Shown here one piece after another: positions 42,828 through 51,530 of a DNA stretch of 64,000 bases. Position numbers and translations under genes: made by a program. The notes under the pieces were generated by a model. That model saw nothing but the letters and a program-made list of their open reading frames with translations, did not search any database and was not told the origin of the DNA. The stretch spans positions 124,001 through 188,000 of the forward strand of contig NZ_RWIT01000007.1 of the NCBI RefSeq assembly GCF_003944715.1. The letters are read 5' to 3'. Source of the stretch: Hymenobacter rigui (lineage in GTDB: Bacteria > Bacteroidota > Bacteroidia > Cytophagales > Hymenobacteraceae). Each line of letters starts with the position of its first letter. Positions within the stretch are counted from its first letter, which is position 1.

Positions 42828-43778
42828 CTAGGCTGGCTGCAGAATGTGCAGGATGCGCTGCATGTCTTCCACCGAGTCGAAGGCAATTTTGATTTCGCCT
42901 TTACCCTGAGGCCCAGGCTTTACCATTACCCGGCTGCCGAACCGCTCCGAGAGATGCCGCTCGGCGCGTTTCAGCTCGGCCGGAGGCACTACCGGCACTG
43001 CTGGCTGGGCGGGTTTCTTTTCTTCCTCGGCCGTAGCGCCGTTGCGCACCAGCTGCTCCACCCGGCGCACCGACAGCTCCTCGGCCACAATGCGGCGGAA
43101 CAGCGCCAGCTGCTGGTCCATGCTGTCGATGTTGATGAGGGCGCGGGCGTGGCCCATGCTTATAACACTGTCGCGCAGACCAATCTGGATATCGGGCGGA
43201 AGTTTGAGCAGGCGCAGGTAGTTGGTCACCGTCGAACGGTTTTTGCCCACCCGGTCGCCCAGCTCTTCCTGCTTCAGATTACACTCGCTTACCAGCCGCT
43301 GGTAGCTGAGGGCAATTTCAATGGCGTTGAGGTTCTCGCGCTGAATGTTCTCAATCAGGGCCATTTCCAGCATCTGCTGGTCATCGGCCTTGCGGATGTA
43401 GGCCGGAATGGATTCCAGGCCCGCCAGTTTGGAGGCCTGCAAGCGCCGTTCCCCACTGATGAGCTGGTAGGAGTTGGTGCCGGTCTGGCGCACCGTTACG
43501 GGCTGAATGATGCCCTGTACCTTGATGCTCTCGGCCAGCTCCTGCAGCGCATCTTGGTCGAAGTGCGTGCGGGGCTGGTAGGGGTTCGCCTGGATGTGGC
43601 CTACCGGAATCAGGCCCACCGAGTTTACGGGGTGGGGCACCAGGCCCAGCCGTTCGCTCTTTTTCTCGTAGCTGCCTTCAATCAGGGCATTCAGTCCCCG
43701 GCCCAGACCACCAATTTTGCGCTTGGCTGCCAGCGGACCAACGGCCGGGATATTCTTCTCTTCGTTTTTCTCAGACAT
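42828..43778 (-). CDS. parB: Chromosome partitioning protein ParB
   Basis: A 316-residue ParB/Spo0J CTPase-clamp protein that loads at parS sites and spreads along DNA. The N-terminal domain has GLGRGLNALI near 24-33, the CTP-binding GERRLQASK near 108 and ENIQRENLNAIE near 143; the helix-turn-helix that reads parS follows (EELGDRVGKNRSTVTNYLRL, near 170-190). A C-terminal dimer domain ends the protein. It is the partner of ParA encoded upstream, but the 274-base gap between them holds repeats and a separate promoter. Confidence 0.97.
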   Translation of the reverse strand: MSEKNEEKNIPAVGPLAAKRKIGGLGRGLNALIEGSYEKKSERLGLVPHPVNSVGLIPVGHIQANPYQPRTHFDQDALQELAESIKVQGIIQPVTVRQTGTNSYQLISGERRLQASKLAGLESIPAYIRKADDQQMLEMALIENIQRENLNAIEIALSYQRLVSECNLKQEELGDRVGKNRSTVTNYLRLLKLPPDIQIGLRDSVISMGHARALINIDSMDQQLALFRRIVAEELSVRRVEQLVRNGATAEEEKKPAQPAVPVVPPAELKRAERHLSERFGSRVMVKPGPQGKGEIKIAFDSVEDMQRILHILQPA

Positions 43779-43825
43779 ACCTGCAAGCAGCTCGCATCAG
43801 TACCGTAAAGGATGGGAGCCGGATT

Positions 43826-43833
43826 CAAAAATA
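43826..43833 (-). promoter_or_regulatory. -7 box for parB
   Basis: TATTTTTG on the minus strand, 47 bases upstream of the parB start. It suggests parB can be expressed apart from parA. Confidence 0.55.
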
Positions 43834-43862
43834 CACAAACGCCCGGGATGCCGGTGAATTTT

Positions 43863-43890
43863 GTTCCACGGAAAATAAAAAACGTGGAAC
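43863..43890. promoter_or_regulatory. Split parS-like inverted repeat upstream of parB
   Basis: GTTCCACG (43863-43870) and CGTGGAAC (43883-43890) are the two halves of a parS-type site (GTTCCACGTGGAAC) held apart by a 12-base A-rich spacer. It lies about 30 bases upstream of the parB -7 box, where a regulator could act. Confidence 0.5.
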
Positions 43891-43908
43891 GTGCTGAATG
43901 GAAGCCAA

Positions 43909-44014
43909 TAGCGCGCAGTTCCGCTTCGCGCACGAGCCACAGCCAAGTTCCTACGCGTCGGCATTACGCGCCCGATACTCGCTTCGCCCGTGCGCGAAGC
44001 GGAGCTGCGCGCTA
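43909..44014. repeat. 26-bp GC-rich inverted repeat between parA and parB
   Basis: Arms 43909-43934 and 43989-44014 match at 25 of 26 positions around a 54-base loop. The core CGAAGCGGA(A/G)CTGCGCGCT also occurs once, as a solo arm, at 31039-31057. Confidence 0.92.
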
Positions 44015-44015
44015 C

Positions 44016-44047
44016 AAAAAAGGCCGGCGAATTTCGCCGGCCTTTCT
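44016..44047 (-). terminator. parA terminator
   Basis: A 13-bp stem AAAGGCCGGCGAA with its complement (44019-44045), T-rich on the minus strand, six bases past the parA stop. Confidence 0.88.
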
Positions 44048-44052
44048 CTGAT

Positions 44053-44865
44053 TTATGCTGCGGTATCCTCGGTAGCCTCTTCGGGCTCCCCGGCGGCCTC
44101 GATGTTCTTTTCTACAATCTCGCGGGCCAAGTTGAGGTAGCTCAGGCTGCCCTTGCTCTCGGCATCGTGCAGAATAACGGGAATACCGAAGCTCGGCGAC
44201 TCCGACAGCTTCACGTTGCGCGGGATAATGGTGTCGAACACCAGCTGCTGGAAGTGCAGCTTCACTTCCTCCACCACCTGGTTGCTCAGGCGCAGACGCA
44301 CGTCGTACATCGTGAGCAGGATGCCCTCAATCTCTAGCTCCTCGTTGAGGCGGCTCTGAATGATTTTGACGGTGTTGAGCAGCTTACCCAGGCCTTCGAG
44401 GGCGAAATACTCGCACTGCACCGGAATGATAACCGAGTGCGCAGCCGTGAGGGCATTCACCGTAATCAGGCCCAGGGAAGGGGAGCAGTCGATGATGATG
44501 AAGTCGTACTGATCGGCCAGAGGGCGCAGCGCATCCTTCATCTTCTCCTCCCGGTTGGGCAGGTTGATCATCTCTACTTCCGCGCCTACCAGGTCAATGT
44601 GGGAGGGCATCAGGTCGAGGTGGGGGAGCAGGGTGGTTTGCAGGATGATATCCTGGGCGTTGATGCCATCCACCATGCACTCGTAAATGCTGTTCTGAAT
44701 ATCCTTCGGGTCGAAGCCCACGCCGGAAGTGGCGTTGGCCTGCGGATCGGCGTCCACGAGCAGGGTCCGATACTCCAGCGCCGCCAGGGAGGCCGCGAGG
44801 TTGATCGAGGAGGTGGTTTTGCCGACCCCACCCTTTTGGTTGGCTACCGCAATGATTTTACCCAT
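44053..44865 (-). CDS. parA: Chromosome partitioning ATPase ParA
   Basis: A 270-residue deviant-Walker ATPase that moves ParB-bound origins. The Walker A motif is [10 protein letters not shown] at 11-20 with the signature first Lys; Walker B-like [15 protein letters not shown] is near 120. The C-terminal tail is acidic (EEATEDTAA). It heads the minus-strand cluster parA-parB-DUF5683-dapB-lepB. Its start codon is nine bases from a perfect 30-bp heptad-type inverted repeat. Confidence 0.97.
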   Translation of the reverse strand: MGKIIAVANQKGGVGKTTSSINLAASLAALEYRTLLVDADPQANATSGVGFDPKDIQNSIYECMVDGINAQDIILQTTLLPHLDLMPSHIDLVGAEVEMINLPNREEKMKDALRPLADQYDFIIIDCSPSLGLITVNALTAAHSVIIPVQCEYFALEGLGKLLNTVKIIQSRLNEELEIEGILLTMYDVRLRLSNQVVEEVKLHFQQLVFDTIIPRNVKLSESPSFGIPVILHDAESKGSLSYLNLAREIVEKNIEAAGEPEEATEDTAA

Positions 44866-44873
44866 TTTGCTTT

Positions 44874-44964
44874 AGTTGTCAGTTGTTGGTTGTCAGTTGT
44901 CAGGAAGATTGCGGGCTGTCTATTGTCGGGAAATCTGACAACTGACAACCAACAACTGACAACT
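44874..44964. repeat. Perfect 30-bp inverted repeat of AGTTGTC heptamers
   Basis: Arms 44874-44903 and 44935-44964 are exact complements. The arm reads AGTTGTC AGTTGTT, then GGTTGTC AGTTGTC, AG: four tandem heptamers. It begins nine bases from the parA start and touches the stop codon of the next gene. Confidence 0.97.
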
Positions 44965-45641
44965 TACAACGATGTCGTTTCACCTACGCTCAGTAGCACC
45001 AGCTCTTTGCCGGCGGCCGTGGCTTTTGCGCGGGCTTCATCGTGGTTAATGGCAATGGGGGGAAAGGTATCGAAGTGCATGCCGATAACCTTGCTGGCTC
45101 CGGTCCAGTCGGCGGCTACCAGCGCATCGTCGATGCCCATAGTGTAATGGTCGCCGATGGGCAGGATGGCCAGATCCAGCGTGTACCGCTCCCCGATGAG
45201 TTTCATATCGTAAGTGAGGGCCGTGTCGCCGGCGAAGTAGAAGGTTTTGCCCTCCGCCTTCACAATATAGCCAGCGGCCACGCCGCCATATGAGCCATCG
45301 GGCAGGGAACTGGAATGGGCGGCGGCTACCATGGTCACGCTACCGAAGGGTAGCTGCAAAGTGCCACCAAGGTTCATTCCTACAGTTTTCAGGCCTTTTT
45401 GCTCAAACCAATGGGCTATTTCGGCAATGGCTACTACCTGCGCTCCAGTGCGCTTGCCAATTTCTTCAGCGTCGGCCACATGGTCGCCGTGGCCGTGAGT
45501 GATGAGAATGTAGTCGGCGGCAATGGCGTCAACATCAACATCTTTTGCCAGCGGATTGGGCCGGATGAAAGGGTCGAAAAGCACTTTGCTGCCGCCGGCT
45601 TCCAGCAGGAAGCACGCGTGGCCGTAGTAGGTCAGAGTCAT
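44964..45641 (-). CDS. UPF0173 metal-dependent hydrolase
   Basis: A 225-residue metallo-beta-lactamase-fold protein of the UPF0173 family. Metal ligands are seen in THGHGDHVAD near 52-61, with further His/Asp in HSSSLPDG near 112, GDTALTYDM near 148 and the final His in IGMHFDTFPP near 194. Start 45641 (MTLTYYGHAC) is the family start. Members are widespread but without a known substrate. It reads toward parA but is separated by the inverted repeat. Confidence 0.92.
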   Translation of the reverse strand: MTLTYYGHACFLLEAGGSKVLFDPFIRPNPLAKDVDVDAIAADYILITHGHGDHVADAEEIGKRTGAQVVAIAEIAHWFEQKGLKTVGMNLGGTLQLPFGSVTMVAAAHSSSLPDGSYGGVAAGYIVKAEGKTFYFAGDTALTYDMKLIGERYTLDLAILPIGDHYTMGIDDALVAADWTGASKVIGMHFDTFPPIAINHDEARAKATAAGKELVLLSVGETTSL

Positions 45642-45691
45642 AGAAAACAGAACGGGGCAGGCAGCCAGTGGGCTGCAAACCCCGGATGGGA

Positions 45692-45699
45692 TACCTTTG
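45692..45699 (+). promoter_or_regulatory. -7 box for the peptide-binding protein gene
   Basis: TACCTTTG, 26 bases upstream of the ATG at 45726. Confidence 0.7.
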
Positions 45700-45725
45700 C
45701 AAATATACATTGTTTCGCCGTTCCC

Positions 45726-47399
45726 ATGTTCCCGTTTTCGCGCCGTGCCGTTGGTTTTGCTCCGTTATTGCTTGGTTTGCTGGCGGCCTGCGCTGAGCAG
45801 GAGCCGGCCACCGATGCCCGGCGGGTGTTTCGCTACAACCAGCCCGAAAGCCTGACTTCCCTGGACCCGGCCTTCGCGCGCAACCAGGCCAACACCTGGG
45901 CCGTGACCCAGCTATACAACGGCCTGGTGGAACTCGACGACAGCCTCAAGCCCGGCCCCTCGGTGGCCCGGCGCTACGATATCAGCCCCGACGGCCGCCG
46001 CTACACCTTCACGCTTCGGCCCGATGTGCGCTTCCACGACTCGGAGGTGTTCCCCGGCGGTAAGGGGCGGCGCGTGACGGCCCATGATTTCGTGTACTCG
46101 TTTCGGCGGCTGTTGGACGGGGCCACGGCCAGCCCCGGCGGCTGGATTTTCCGGGGCAAGGTGCTGGAGAAGGCCGACGGCGAACCTTCGGATACTTGCT
46201 TTGTGGCCGTGAACGACTCCACGCTGCGCATTCACCTGCAGGAGCCTTTCATCCCGTTCCTGGGAATTCTGACGATGCCTTACGCCTACGTGGTGCCGCG
46301 CGAGGCGGTGCAGAAGTGGGGCAAGGACTTCCGGGAGCACCCGGTGGGCACGGGCCCGTTCCGGTTCAAGGAGTGGGACGAGGGCAACGCCATCATCTAC
46401 CACCGCAACCCCACCTACTGGAAAACGGACGCCCGGGGCCAGCGGCTGCCCTACCTGGATGCCGTGCAGATCAGCTTTATCCAGGACCGCAAAACGGAGT
46501 TCCTGACCTTTATGCAGGGCAAGCTGGATTTCCTGAGCGGTATCCGCTCGGGCTCCCGCGACCTGATCATGTACCCCGACGGCACCGTGCGCGAGGATTT
46601 CAAGGGCAAGTTCCGGCTGCAGAAGGTGCCCTACCTGAACACCGAGTACCTGGGCATGCAGCAGGACCTCACCAATCTGCGCGGCGACAACCTCACGACC
46701 GGCAAAGCCCTGCAGGACAAGCGCGTGCGCCAGGCCCTGAACTACGCCCTCAACAAGCCCGAGTTTCTGGCCTACTTCCTGAACAACGTGGGCAAGCCCG
46801 GCAACTCGGGCTTTGTGCCGGCCTCGCTGCCCTCGTTCAGCGCCGAAAAGGTGCCCGGCTACACCTACCAGCCCGAAAAGGCCCGGCAGCTGCTGCGCGC
46901 CGCCGGCTACGGCCCCGGCAAGCCCCTGCGCCTGCGCCTGAACACGGTGGCCGAGAGCAAGGAGTTCTGTGAGTACTACCAGAAAAAGTGGGCCGAAGTG
47001 GGCGTACAGGTGGAAATTGACGTGAACCAGGGCGCGGCCCACGGCGAAATGATTGACAACGGCCGCGCCGCCTTCTTCACTCGCAGCTGGCTGGGCGACT
47101 ACCCCGACGCCGAAAACTACCTGGCCCTGTTCTACAGCCCCAACTTCGCCCCGGCCGGCCCCAACAAAACCCACTTCAAGCGCCCCGCCTACGACCAGCT
47201 CTATCAGCAGGCCAAGCTGGAGCAGGACGCCGACAAACGTTACGCCCTCTACCAGCAAATGGACCGCCTGGTAACCGAGGAGTGCCCGGTCATTGCCGTG
47301 TACTACGACGAAGTAGTGCGCCTCACCCAGAACAACGTGCAGGGCCTCACCCCCAACCCCATGAACCAGCTGGTGCTGGAGCGGGTGAAGAAACAGTAA
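45726..47399 (+). CDS. ABC transporter substrate-binding lipoprotein, oligopeptide type
   Basis: A 557-residue SBP_bac_5 protein. ATG 45726 gives a signal with lipobox LLAAC at residues 17-21. Family features include ESLTSLDPAFARNQANTWAV near 38-57, RPDVRFHDSE near 99-108, GTGPFRFKEWDEGN near 206-219 and RQALNYALNKPEFLAYF near 336. It should bind peptides or similar solutes in the periplasm for an ABC importer; no permease or ATPase genes are adjacent. It has its own promoter and shares a terminator region with the convergent SDR gene. Confidence 0.93.
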   Translation: MFPFSRRAVGFAPLLLGLLAACAEQEPATDARRVFRYNQPESLTSLDPAFARNQANTWAVTQLYNGLVELDDSLKPGPSVARRYDISPDGRRYTFTLRPDVRFHDSEVFPGGKGRRVTAHDFVYSFRRLLDGATASPGGWIFRGKVLEKADGEPSDTCFVAVNDSTLRIHLQEPFIPFLGILTMPYAYVVPREAVQKWGKDFREHPVGTGPFRFKEWDEGNAIIYHRNPTYWKTDARGQRLPYLDAVQISFIQDRKTEFLTFMQGKLDFLSGIRSGSRDLIMYPDGTVREDFKGKFRLQKVPYLNTEYLGMQQDLTNLRGDNLTTGKALQDKRVRQALNYALNKPEFLAYFLNNVGKPGNSGFVPASLPSFSAEKVPGYTYQPEKARQLLRAAGYGPGKPLRLRLNTVAESKEFCEYYQKKWAEVGVQVEIDVNQGAAHGEMIDNGRAAFFTRSWLGDYPDAENYLALFYSPNFAPAGPNKTHFKRPAYDQLYQQAKLEQDADKRYALYQQMDRLVTEECPVIAVYYDEVVRLTQNNVQGLTPNPMNQLVLERVKKQ

Positions 47400-47401
47400 C
47401 C

Positions 47402-47563
47402 GTCATTGCGACGAGGCACGACGAAGCAATCCTTCCTTCACCCTGCCCTACACCCAGAAGTAATAGAAAGCCCCTGACGTCCGTGCTGGCGCCAGGGGCT
47501 TTTGAGTAGGTCAGGGCCGGGAGCTTAGTGAAGGACAGATTGCTTCGCTCTGCTCGCAATGAC
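47402..47563. repeat. GTCATTGC-type inverted repeat, copy 4
   Basis: The left arm starts GTCATTGCGA at 47402, three bases past one stop codon. The right arm ends at 47563, three bases from the SDR stop. Both carry CGAAGCAATC and a CCTTCAC end. Between the arms lies a separate terminator hairpin. Subtype differs from copies 1, 2 and 3. Confidence 0.85.
47467..47503. terminator. Bidirectional terminator inside a repeat element
   Basis: The stem AAAGCCCCTG pairs with CAGGGGCTTT (47493-47502), T-rich on both strands, between convergent genes. Confidence 0.85.
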
Positions 47564-47565
47564 AA

Positions 47566-48282
47566 CTACGGGTTCGTGCTCCACATGCCGGCTTCTTTAA
47601 TGAAGATGCGGCGGTTGAGTTTGAGCTGGCTGACGATGATTTCGGCAATGTCCTCGGGCTGCATCACCTTGTCGGGGTTGCCGTCGGTGAGGTTGTTGCT
47701 CACGGCCAGCTCGGTGGCGACGGTGCTGGGCGTGAGGGCCGAAACGCGGATGTTCTGCTTGCGCACCTCCTGCATCAGGGACTCGGTGAAGCCCAGCAGG
47801 CCGAATTTGGAGGCGCTGTAGGCGCTGGTGGTGGCAGCGCCGCGCTGGCCGGCGGTGCTGGCCACGTTGATGATGTCGCCGGTCTGACGCTCCAGCATCT
47901 GGGGCAGCACGGCGCGCGTCACGTAGTAGGCGCCCAGCAGGTTCACCCGGATGATGTTTTCCCATTCCTCGGGGGCCATATCCACCACCTTGGCGAAGGT
48001 GCCAATGCCGGCATTGTTGATGAGAATATCAATGGTGCCGAGCTGGCCGAGGGCCTGCTGCACGGCGACTTCCACGGCGGCGCGGTCGGCTACGTTGGCG
48101 GTAACCACCACGGCCTGGCCGCCCTGGGCTTCAATTTCGCGGGCTACGTCCTGCAGCTGCGTTTCGGTGCGGGCCAGCAGGGCCACGCGCACACCTTCCT
48201 TGGCCAGAGCCACGGCCACGGCCCGGCCGATACCTTTGCCGGCGCCCGTCACCAGGGCCGTTTTGCCAGTCAGATTTTCCAT
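47566..48282 (-). CDS. Short-chain dehydrogenase/reductase, 3-oxoacyl reductase type
   Basis: A 238-residue classical SDR. The NAD(P) motif is TGAGKGIG at 12-19, NNAG is near 87, and the catalytic Ser with YSASK (Tyr/Lys near 152-156) is complete. It most resembles FabG-like 3-oxoacyl reductases, but stands apart from fatty acid genes, so its substrate is uncertain. Inverted repeats of the GTCAT family lie on both sides (47402-47563 and 48359-48487). Confidence 0.93.
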   Translation of the reverse strand: MENLTGKTALVTGAGKGIGRAVAVALAKEGVRVALLARTETQLQDVAREIEAQGGQAVVVTANVADRAAVEVAVQQALGQLGTIDILINNAGIGTFAKVVDMAPEEWENIIRVNLLGAYYVTRAVLPQMLERQTGDIINVASTAGQRGAATTSAYSASKFGLLGFTESLMQEVRKQNIRVSALTPSTVATELAVSNNLTDGNPDKVMQPEDIAEIIVSQLKLNRRIFIKEAGMWSTNP

Positions 48283-48358
48283 GAGTTGGGGTAAGTTGAA
48301 TAGGAGAGAGGGTATAACCGGATTTTCCGGGAAAGGTTGGGGCTGTTATTCTTCATTT

Positions 48359-48487
48359 GTCATCCTGAGCGCAGCGAAGGACCTTTTGCTATCAGAACAG
48401 CCTCCGCGTCCTCTGCGCATGCCTCTGCGAACCTCTGCGGGAAATGTCGTCCTCATGTAACTAGGTCCTTCGCAAGCTCAGGATGAC
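48359..48487. repeat. GTCATCCT-type inverted repeat, copy 3
   Basis: The left arm GTCATCCTGAGCG (48359-48384) and right arm (48463-48487) pair over about 25 bases with a one-base indel, both including GAAGGACCT. The loop is 78 bases. Confidence 0.9.
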
Positions 48488-48555
48488 AACGGGTTTTACT
48501 GCTGCGCCCAAAACCTGCTTATCTTTCTCGCCCTGTACTTCTTCTCCCTTCTCCC

Positions 48556-50406
48556 ATGAAAAAACTTGCCCTCACCGGCCTGCTGGCCGGGGCACTACTG
48601 GCCGGCTGCAACCAGCAGAAAAACACCGCCGAAGCCGGCGCGGCCACCGAAACCAACTTGGCCGACGTGAAAGACCTGCCCACCCTGTTCGATGCCTACT
48701 GGGAAGAAAACGCCCGGCTGTTCCCGCTGGAAGCCACCACCCAGGGCGACAACCGCTACAACGACCAGTTGCCTAACGACGGCACCAAAGAGTTCCGCAA
48801 CAAGCTCCAGAGCTTCTACCAGCGCTACCTCGATGGCCTGCACAAGTTCAACCGGGACGAGCTGACAGCCAACGATAAAATCAGCTACGACATCTTCGAA
48901 TACGACCTGCAGAACAAGCTGGAAGGCCTGAAGCTGAACACCTGGATGATTCCGTTTCAGCAGTTCTGGGGTCTACCCATCAGCATGGGCCAATATGGCT
49001 CGGGCGAGGGAGTGCAGCCCTTCAAAACGGCCAAGGACTACGACAACTGGCTGGGCCGCGTGAAAGGCTTCTCGGTGTGGGCCGATACGGCCATCAGTAA
49101 CTTCCGCCAGGGCATGAAGGCCGGCGTGGTGCTGCCCAAGGCGCTGGTAGTGAAAATGATTCCGCAGATGCGGGCCATGGAAACCACCGATGCCACCAAG
49201 AGCCTGTTCTACGGCCCCATCAACAAGCTGCCTGCCGGCCTGAGCGACGCCGAGAAAAAGCGCATCACGGCCGCTTACCAGAAGGCTATTCTGGAGGAGC
49301 TGGTACCCACTTACAAAAAGCTCGGCGACTTCCTGGAAAAGGAATACCTGCCCAAATCCCGGCCCAGCACCGGCATTGCCGCCATTCCCGGCGGGGCCGA
49401 TATTTACAAGTATTACGTGAAAACGTGGACGACCACCGACAAGACGCCGGAGGAAATCTACCAGACCGGCCTGAAGGAAGTGGCCCGCATCCGGCAGGAG
49501 ATGGAGAAGGTGAAAACCCAGGTCGGCTTCAAGGGCGACTTGCCAGCCTTCTTCGCTTCCCTGAAAACCGACCCCAAGCTGATGCCCTACAAAACGCCCG
49601 AGGAAGTGTTGGGCGCGTTCCGGGCCATCCAGGCCAAGATGCAGCCCAACCTGAAAAAGATGTTCGGCCGCACGCCCAAAACGCCGTTTGAAATCCGGCA
49701 GACGGAGGCGTTCCGCGCAGCCTCGGCTTCGGCGGAGTACAATCAGGGCAGCCCCGACGGTTCCCGCCCCGGCATCTTCTACATTCCGATTCTGGACGCC
49801 ACCAAGTTCAACGTCACGTCCGGCATGGAGTCGTTGTTCCTGCACGAGGCCATTCCGGGCCACCACTACCAGATTTCCCTGCAGCAGGAAAATACCGACC
49901 TGCCCAAGTTCCGGCGCTTTGCCTGGTACGGGGCTATGGGCGAAGGCTGGGCCCTCTACACCGAGAGCCTGGGTAAGGAGCTGGGCCTCTACACCGACCC
50001 ATACCAGTACATGGGCGCGCTGGGCGACGAGATGCACCGCGCCGTGCGCCTGGTGGTAGACGTGGCCATGCACTCCAAAAACATGACCCGCGAAGAGGCC
50101 ATTAAGTACATGATGGCCAACGAAGCCATCAGCGAGGAAGGCGCCACCGCCGAAATTGAGCGGTACATGGCCATTCCGGGCCAGGCGCTGAGCTACAAAA
50201 TCGGGGCCCTGAAAATCCGGGAGCTGCGCCAGAAGTACGAGCAGCAGTTGGGTGCTCACTCCGACAAGCTGCGCGAAAAGTACGCTGGTCAGCACAAAAA
50301 CCACTTCAGCCTGAGCGACTTCCACGATGAGCTGCTGAAGGATGGCGTGATGCCGCTGGCCGTGCTGGAGCGCAAGATGGACGCGTGGGCCGCCGCCCGG
50401 AAATAA
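48556..50406 (+). CDS. DUF885 lipoprotein, predicted metallopeptidase
   Basis: A 616-residue DUF885 protein. The lipobox LLAGC at 15-19 predicts a lipid-anchored envelope protein. The motif LHEAIPGHHYQ near 429-439 is the zinc site of this family (HExxxH variant of gluzincin-like peptidases), and GWALYTESLGKELG near 462-475 follows. Such proteins are often annotated as dipeptidyl or acyl-peptide peptidases, without firm biochemistry. Single gene with its own terminator. Confidence 0.92.
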   Translation: MKKLALTGLLAGALLAGCNQQKNTAEAGAATETNLADVKDLPTLFDAYWEENARLFPLEATTQGDNRYNDQLPNDGTKEFRNKLQSFYQRYLDGLHKFNRDELTANDKISYDIFEYDLQNKLEGLKLNTWMIPFQQFWGLPISMGQYGSGEGVQPFKTAKDYDNWLGRVKGFSVWADTAISNFRQGMKAGVVLPKALVVKMIPQMRAMETTDATKSLFYGPINKLPAGLSDAEKKRITAAYQKAILEELVPTYKKLGDFLEKEYLPKSRPSTGIAAIPGGADIYKYYVKTWTTTDKTPEEIYQTGLKEVARIRQEMEKVKTQVGFKGDLPAFFASLKTDPKLMPYKTPEEVLGAFRAIQAKMQPNLKKMFGRTPKTPFEIRQTEAFRAASASAEYNQGSPDGSRPGIFYIPILDATKFNVTSGMESLFLHEAIPGHHYQISLQQENTDLPKFRRFAWYGAMGEGWALYTESLGKELGLYTDPYQYMGALGDEMHRAVRLVVDVAMHSKNMTREEAIKYMMANEAISEEGATAEIERYMAIPGQALSYKIGALKIRELRQKYEQQLGAHSDKLREKYAGQHKNHFSLSDFHDELLKDGVMPLAVLERKMDAWAAARK

Positions 50407-50426
50407 CGTGTGGCTACCATATGATC

Positions 50427-50465
50427 AGCAAAAAGCCTGCAGCGCCACGTTGCGGGCTTTTTGCT
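50427..50465 (+). terminator. Terminator after the DUF885 gene
   Basis: AGCAAAAAGCC pairs with GGCTTTTTGCT, extended by TGC/GCG-type pairs, 21 bases past the stop. Confidence 0.88.
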
Positions 50466-50544
50466 GGTCAATTCAGCCGCTTACGCCCGAAAAGCCGTTT
50501 AACCGGAAAACTGATTCCGAACTTCGCTTCCTTCGAATAAAACT

Positions 50545-51054
50545 ATGAGCAAGCATCAATGGCAAACCGTGGGGCTGGGCGTACTGGCAGGCTTCCGCAG
50601 CATGACAGCTCCGGCTTTGTTAAGCAGCAACCTCCTTACCTACCATCCCCGCACGCTGGATGGCTCGCCCCTGCGTCTGTTGCGCAAGCCGCTGGTGGCC
50701 CACGGCCTGAAGCTGCTGGCCGCTGGTGAGCTGGTAGGCGACAAACTCCCGCAAACCCCCGACCGCACCGACGCTACTCCGCTGCTGGGCCGGGCGGCGG
50801 CGGGCGCGCTGGTAGGAGCCACGCTCTACCGTGTCAACCATGATAATCAGTGGCGTGGAGCCCTGTTGGGTGGGCTGGCGGCCGTGGCAGGTACTTACCT
50901 GAGCTATTTCCTCCGCAAAAAAGCCACCGAAGAATCCGGTCTGCCCGGTGGTTTGGTTGGGGGCTTCGAGGACTTGCTCACGCTGGGCTCCGGGCTGGCC
51001 CTTACCAAGGGTTCCCATGCCGGCGAACCGGAATCCAGACGCTGGGCATTGTAA
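50545..51054 (+). CDS. DUF4126 membrane protein
   Basis: A 169-residue protein matching DUF4126: AGFRSMTAPALLS near 15-27, GLKLLAAGELVGDKLPQTPDRT near 53-74, and Gly-rich helices GRAAAGALVGATLY (82-95) and GALLGGLAAVAGTYLSYF (105-122). Three or four membrane segments are likely. Function unknown. Confidence 0.88.
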   Translation: MSKHQWQTVGLGVLAGFRSMTAPALLSSNLLTYHPRTLDGSPLRLLRKPLVAHGLKLLAAGELVGDKLPQTPDRTDATPLLGRAAAGALVGATLYRVNHDNQWRGALLGGLAAVAGTYLSYFLRKKATEESGLPGGLVGGFEDLLTLGSGLALTKGSHAGEPESRRWAL

Positions 51055-51074
51055 TACCTTACTGCTCTGATTGA

Positions 51075-51109
51075 AAAAAGGCCCTTTCAACTGGTGAAAG
51101 GGCCTTTTT
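51075..51109. terminator. Bidirectional terminator
   Basis: A perfect 15-bp stem AAAAAGGCCCTTTCA with its complement and a 5-base loop, between convergent genes. Confidence 0.92.
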
Positions 51110-51128
51110 AGTGGTATTTAAGCGGTGC

Positions 51129-51449
51129 CTATTGTTCTCGGGTTGAGGCATTGCCTTCCGGTGAGGACTGCGGCATGGTGCTGGTAGGAGAGTTCGGATT
51201 ATTGGGCGCGGCATCAAGGCCTGCATCAGCGGAAGTTTTCTGGTCGGCGGCGGAGCCTTTGCCTGTCGGCGTATTTACCTCCTGCTGGCCGCTGATGCTG
51301 TCGAGGTTGGTTTCGGTGGCGCGGGCTTTGGGGGCATCCGAGAAATCCTGACTGGCCTGAGGGTCTTTGCCGGGCGTGTTGTTATAGTCGCAGGCGGCCA
51401 GTGAGCAGGCCAGTGTGGCAGTCAGGCCAAGAGAAAGAAGACGTTTCAT
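51129..51449 (-). CDS. Small hypothetical lipoprotein
   Basis: A 106-residue protein. ATG 51449 gives a signal peptide with lipobox SLAAC (Cys20). The mature part is low-complexity and disordered (many Ser, Asp, Asn, Pro, Gln). No family is recognised. It is divergent from the Dph6-like gene, with about 80 bases between the starts. Confidence 0.7.
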   Translation of the reverse strand: MKRLLSLGLTATLACSLAACDYNNTPGKDPQASQDFSDAPKARATETNLDSISGQQEVNTPTGKGSAADQKTSADAGLDAAPNNPNSPTSTMPQSSPEGNASTREQ

Positions 51450-51518
51450 GGTGAGATAACAGGGAGGTGAAGTGGCTTTCAGGCACAAACGTGCCGGGTG
51501 CGGCTGCGGTTGCGCGCC

Positions 51519-51526
51519 TATCTTTG
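51519..51526 (+). promoter_or_regulatory. -7 box touching the Dph6-like gene start
   Basis: TATCTTTG ends four bases before the ATG at 51531, so the transcript would be leaderless or begin at the next Met (51549). Confidence 0.65.
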
Positions 51527-51530
51527 GCCC

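Noticed and set aside
43779..44052. Intact parS site between parA and parB
   Set aside because: No contiguous GTTCCACGTGGAAC-like 14-16-mer was found; only the split version at 43863-43890.
45912..47258. Long minus-strand frame opposite the peptide-binding protein gene
   Set aside because: Val/Gly/His/Gln-rich translation typical of an antisense shadow; the plus-strand gene has a lipobox and full SBP_bac_5 sequence.
48973..50325. Long minus-strand frame opposite the DUF885 gene
   Set aside because: Antisense shadow; the DUF885 lipoprotein on the plus strand explains the codon pattern.
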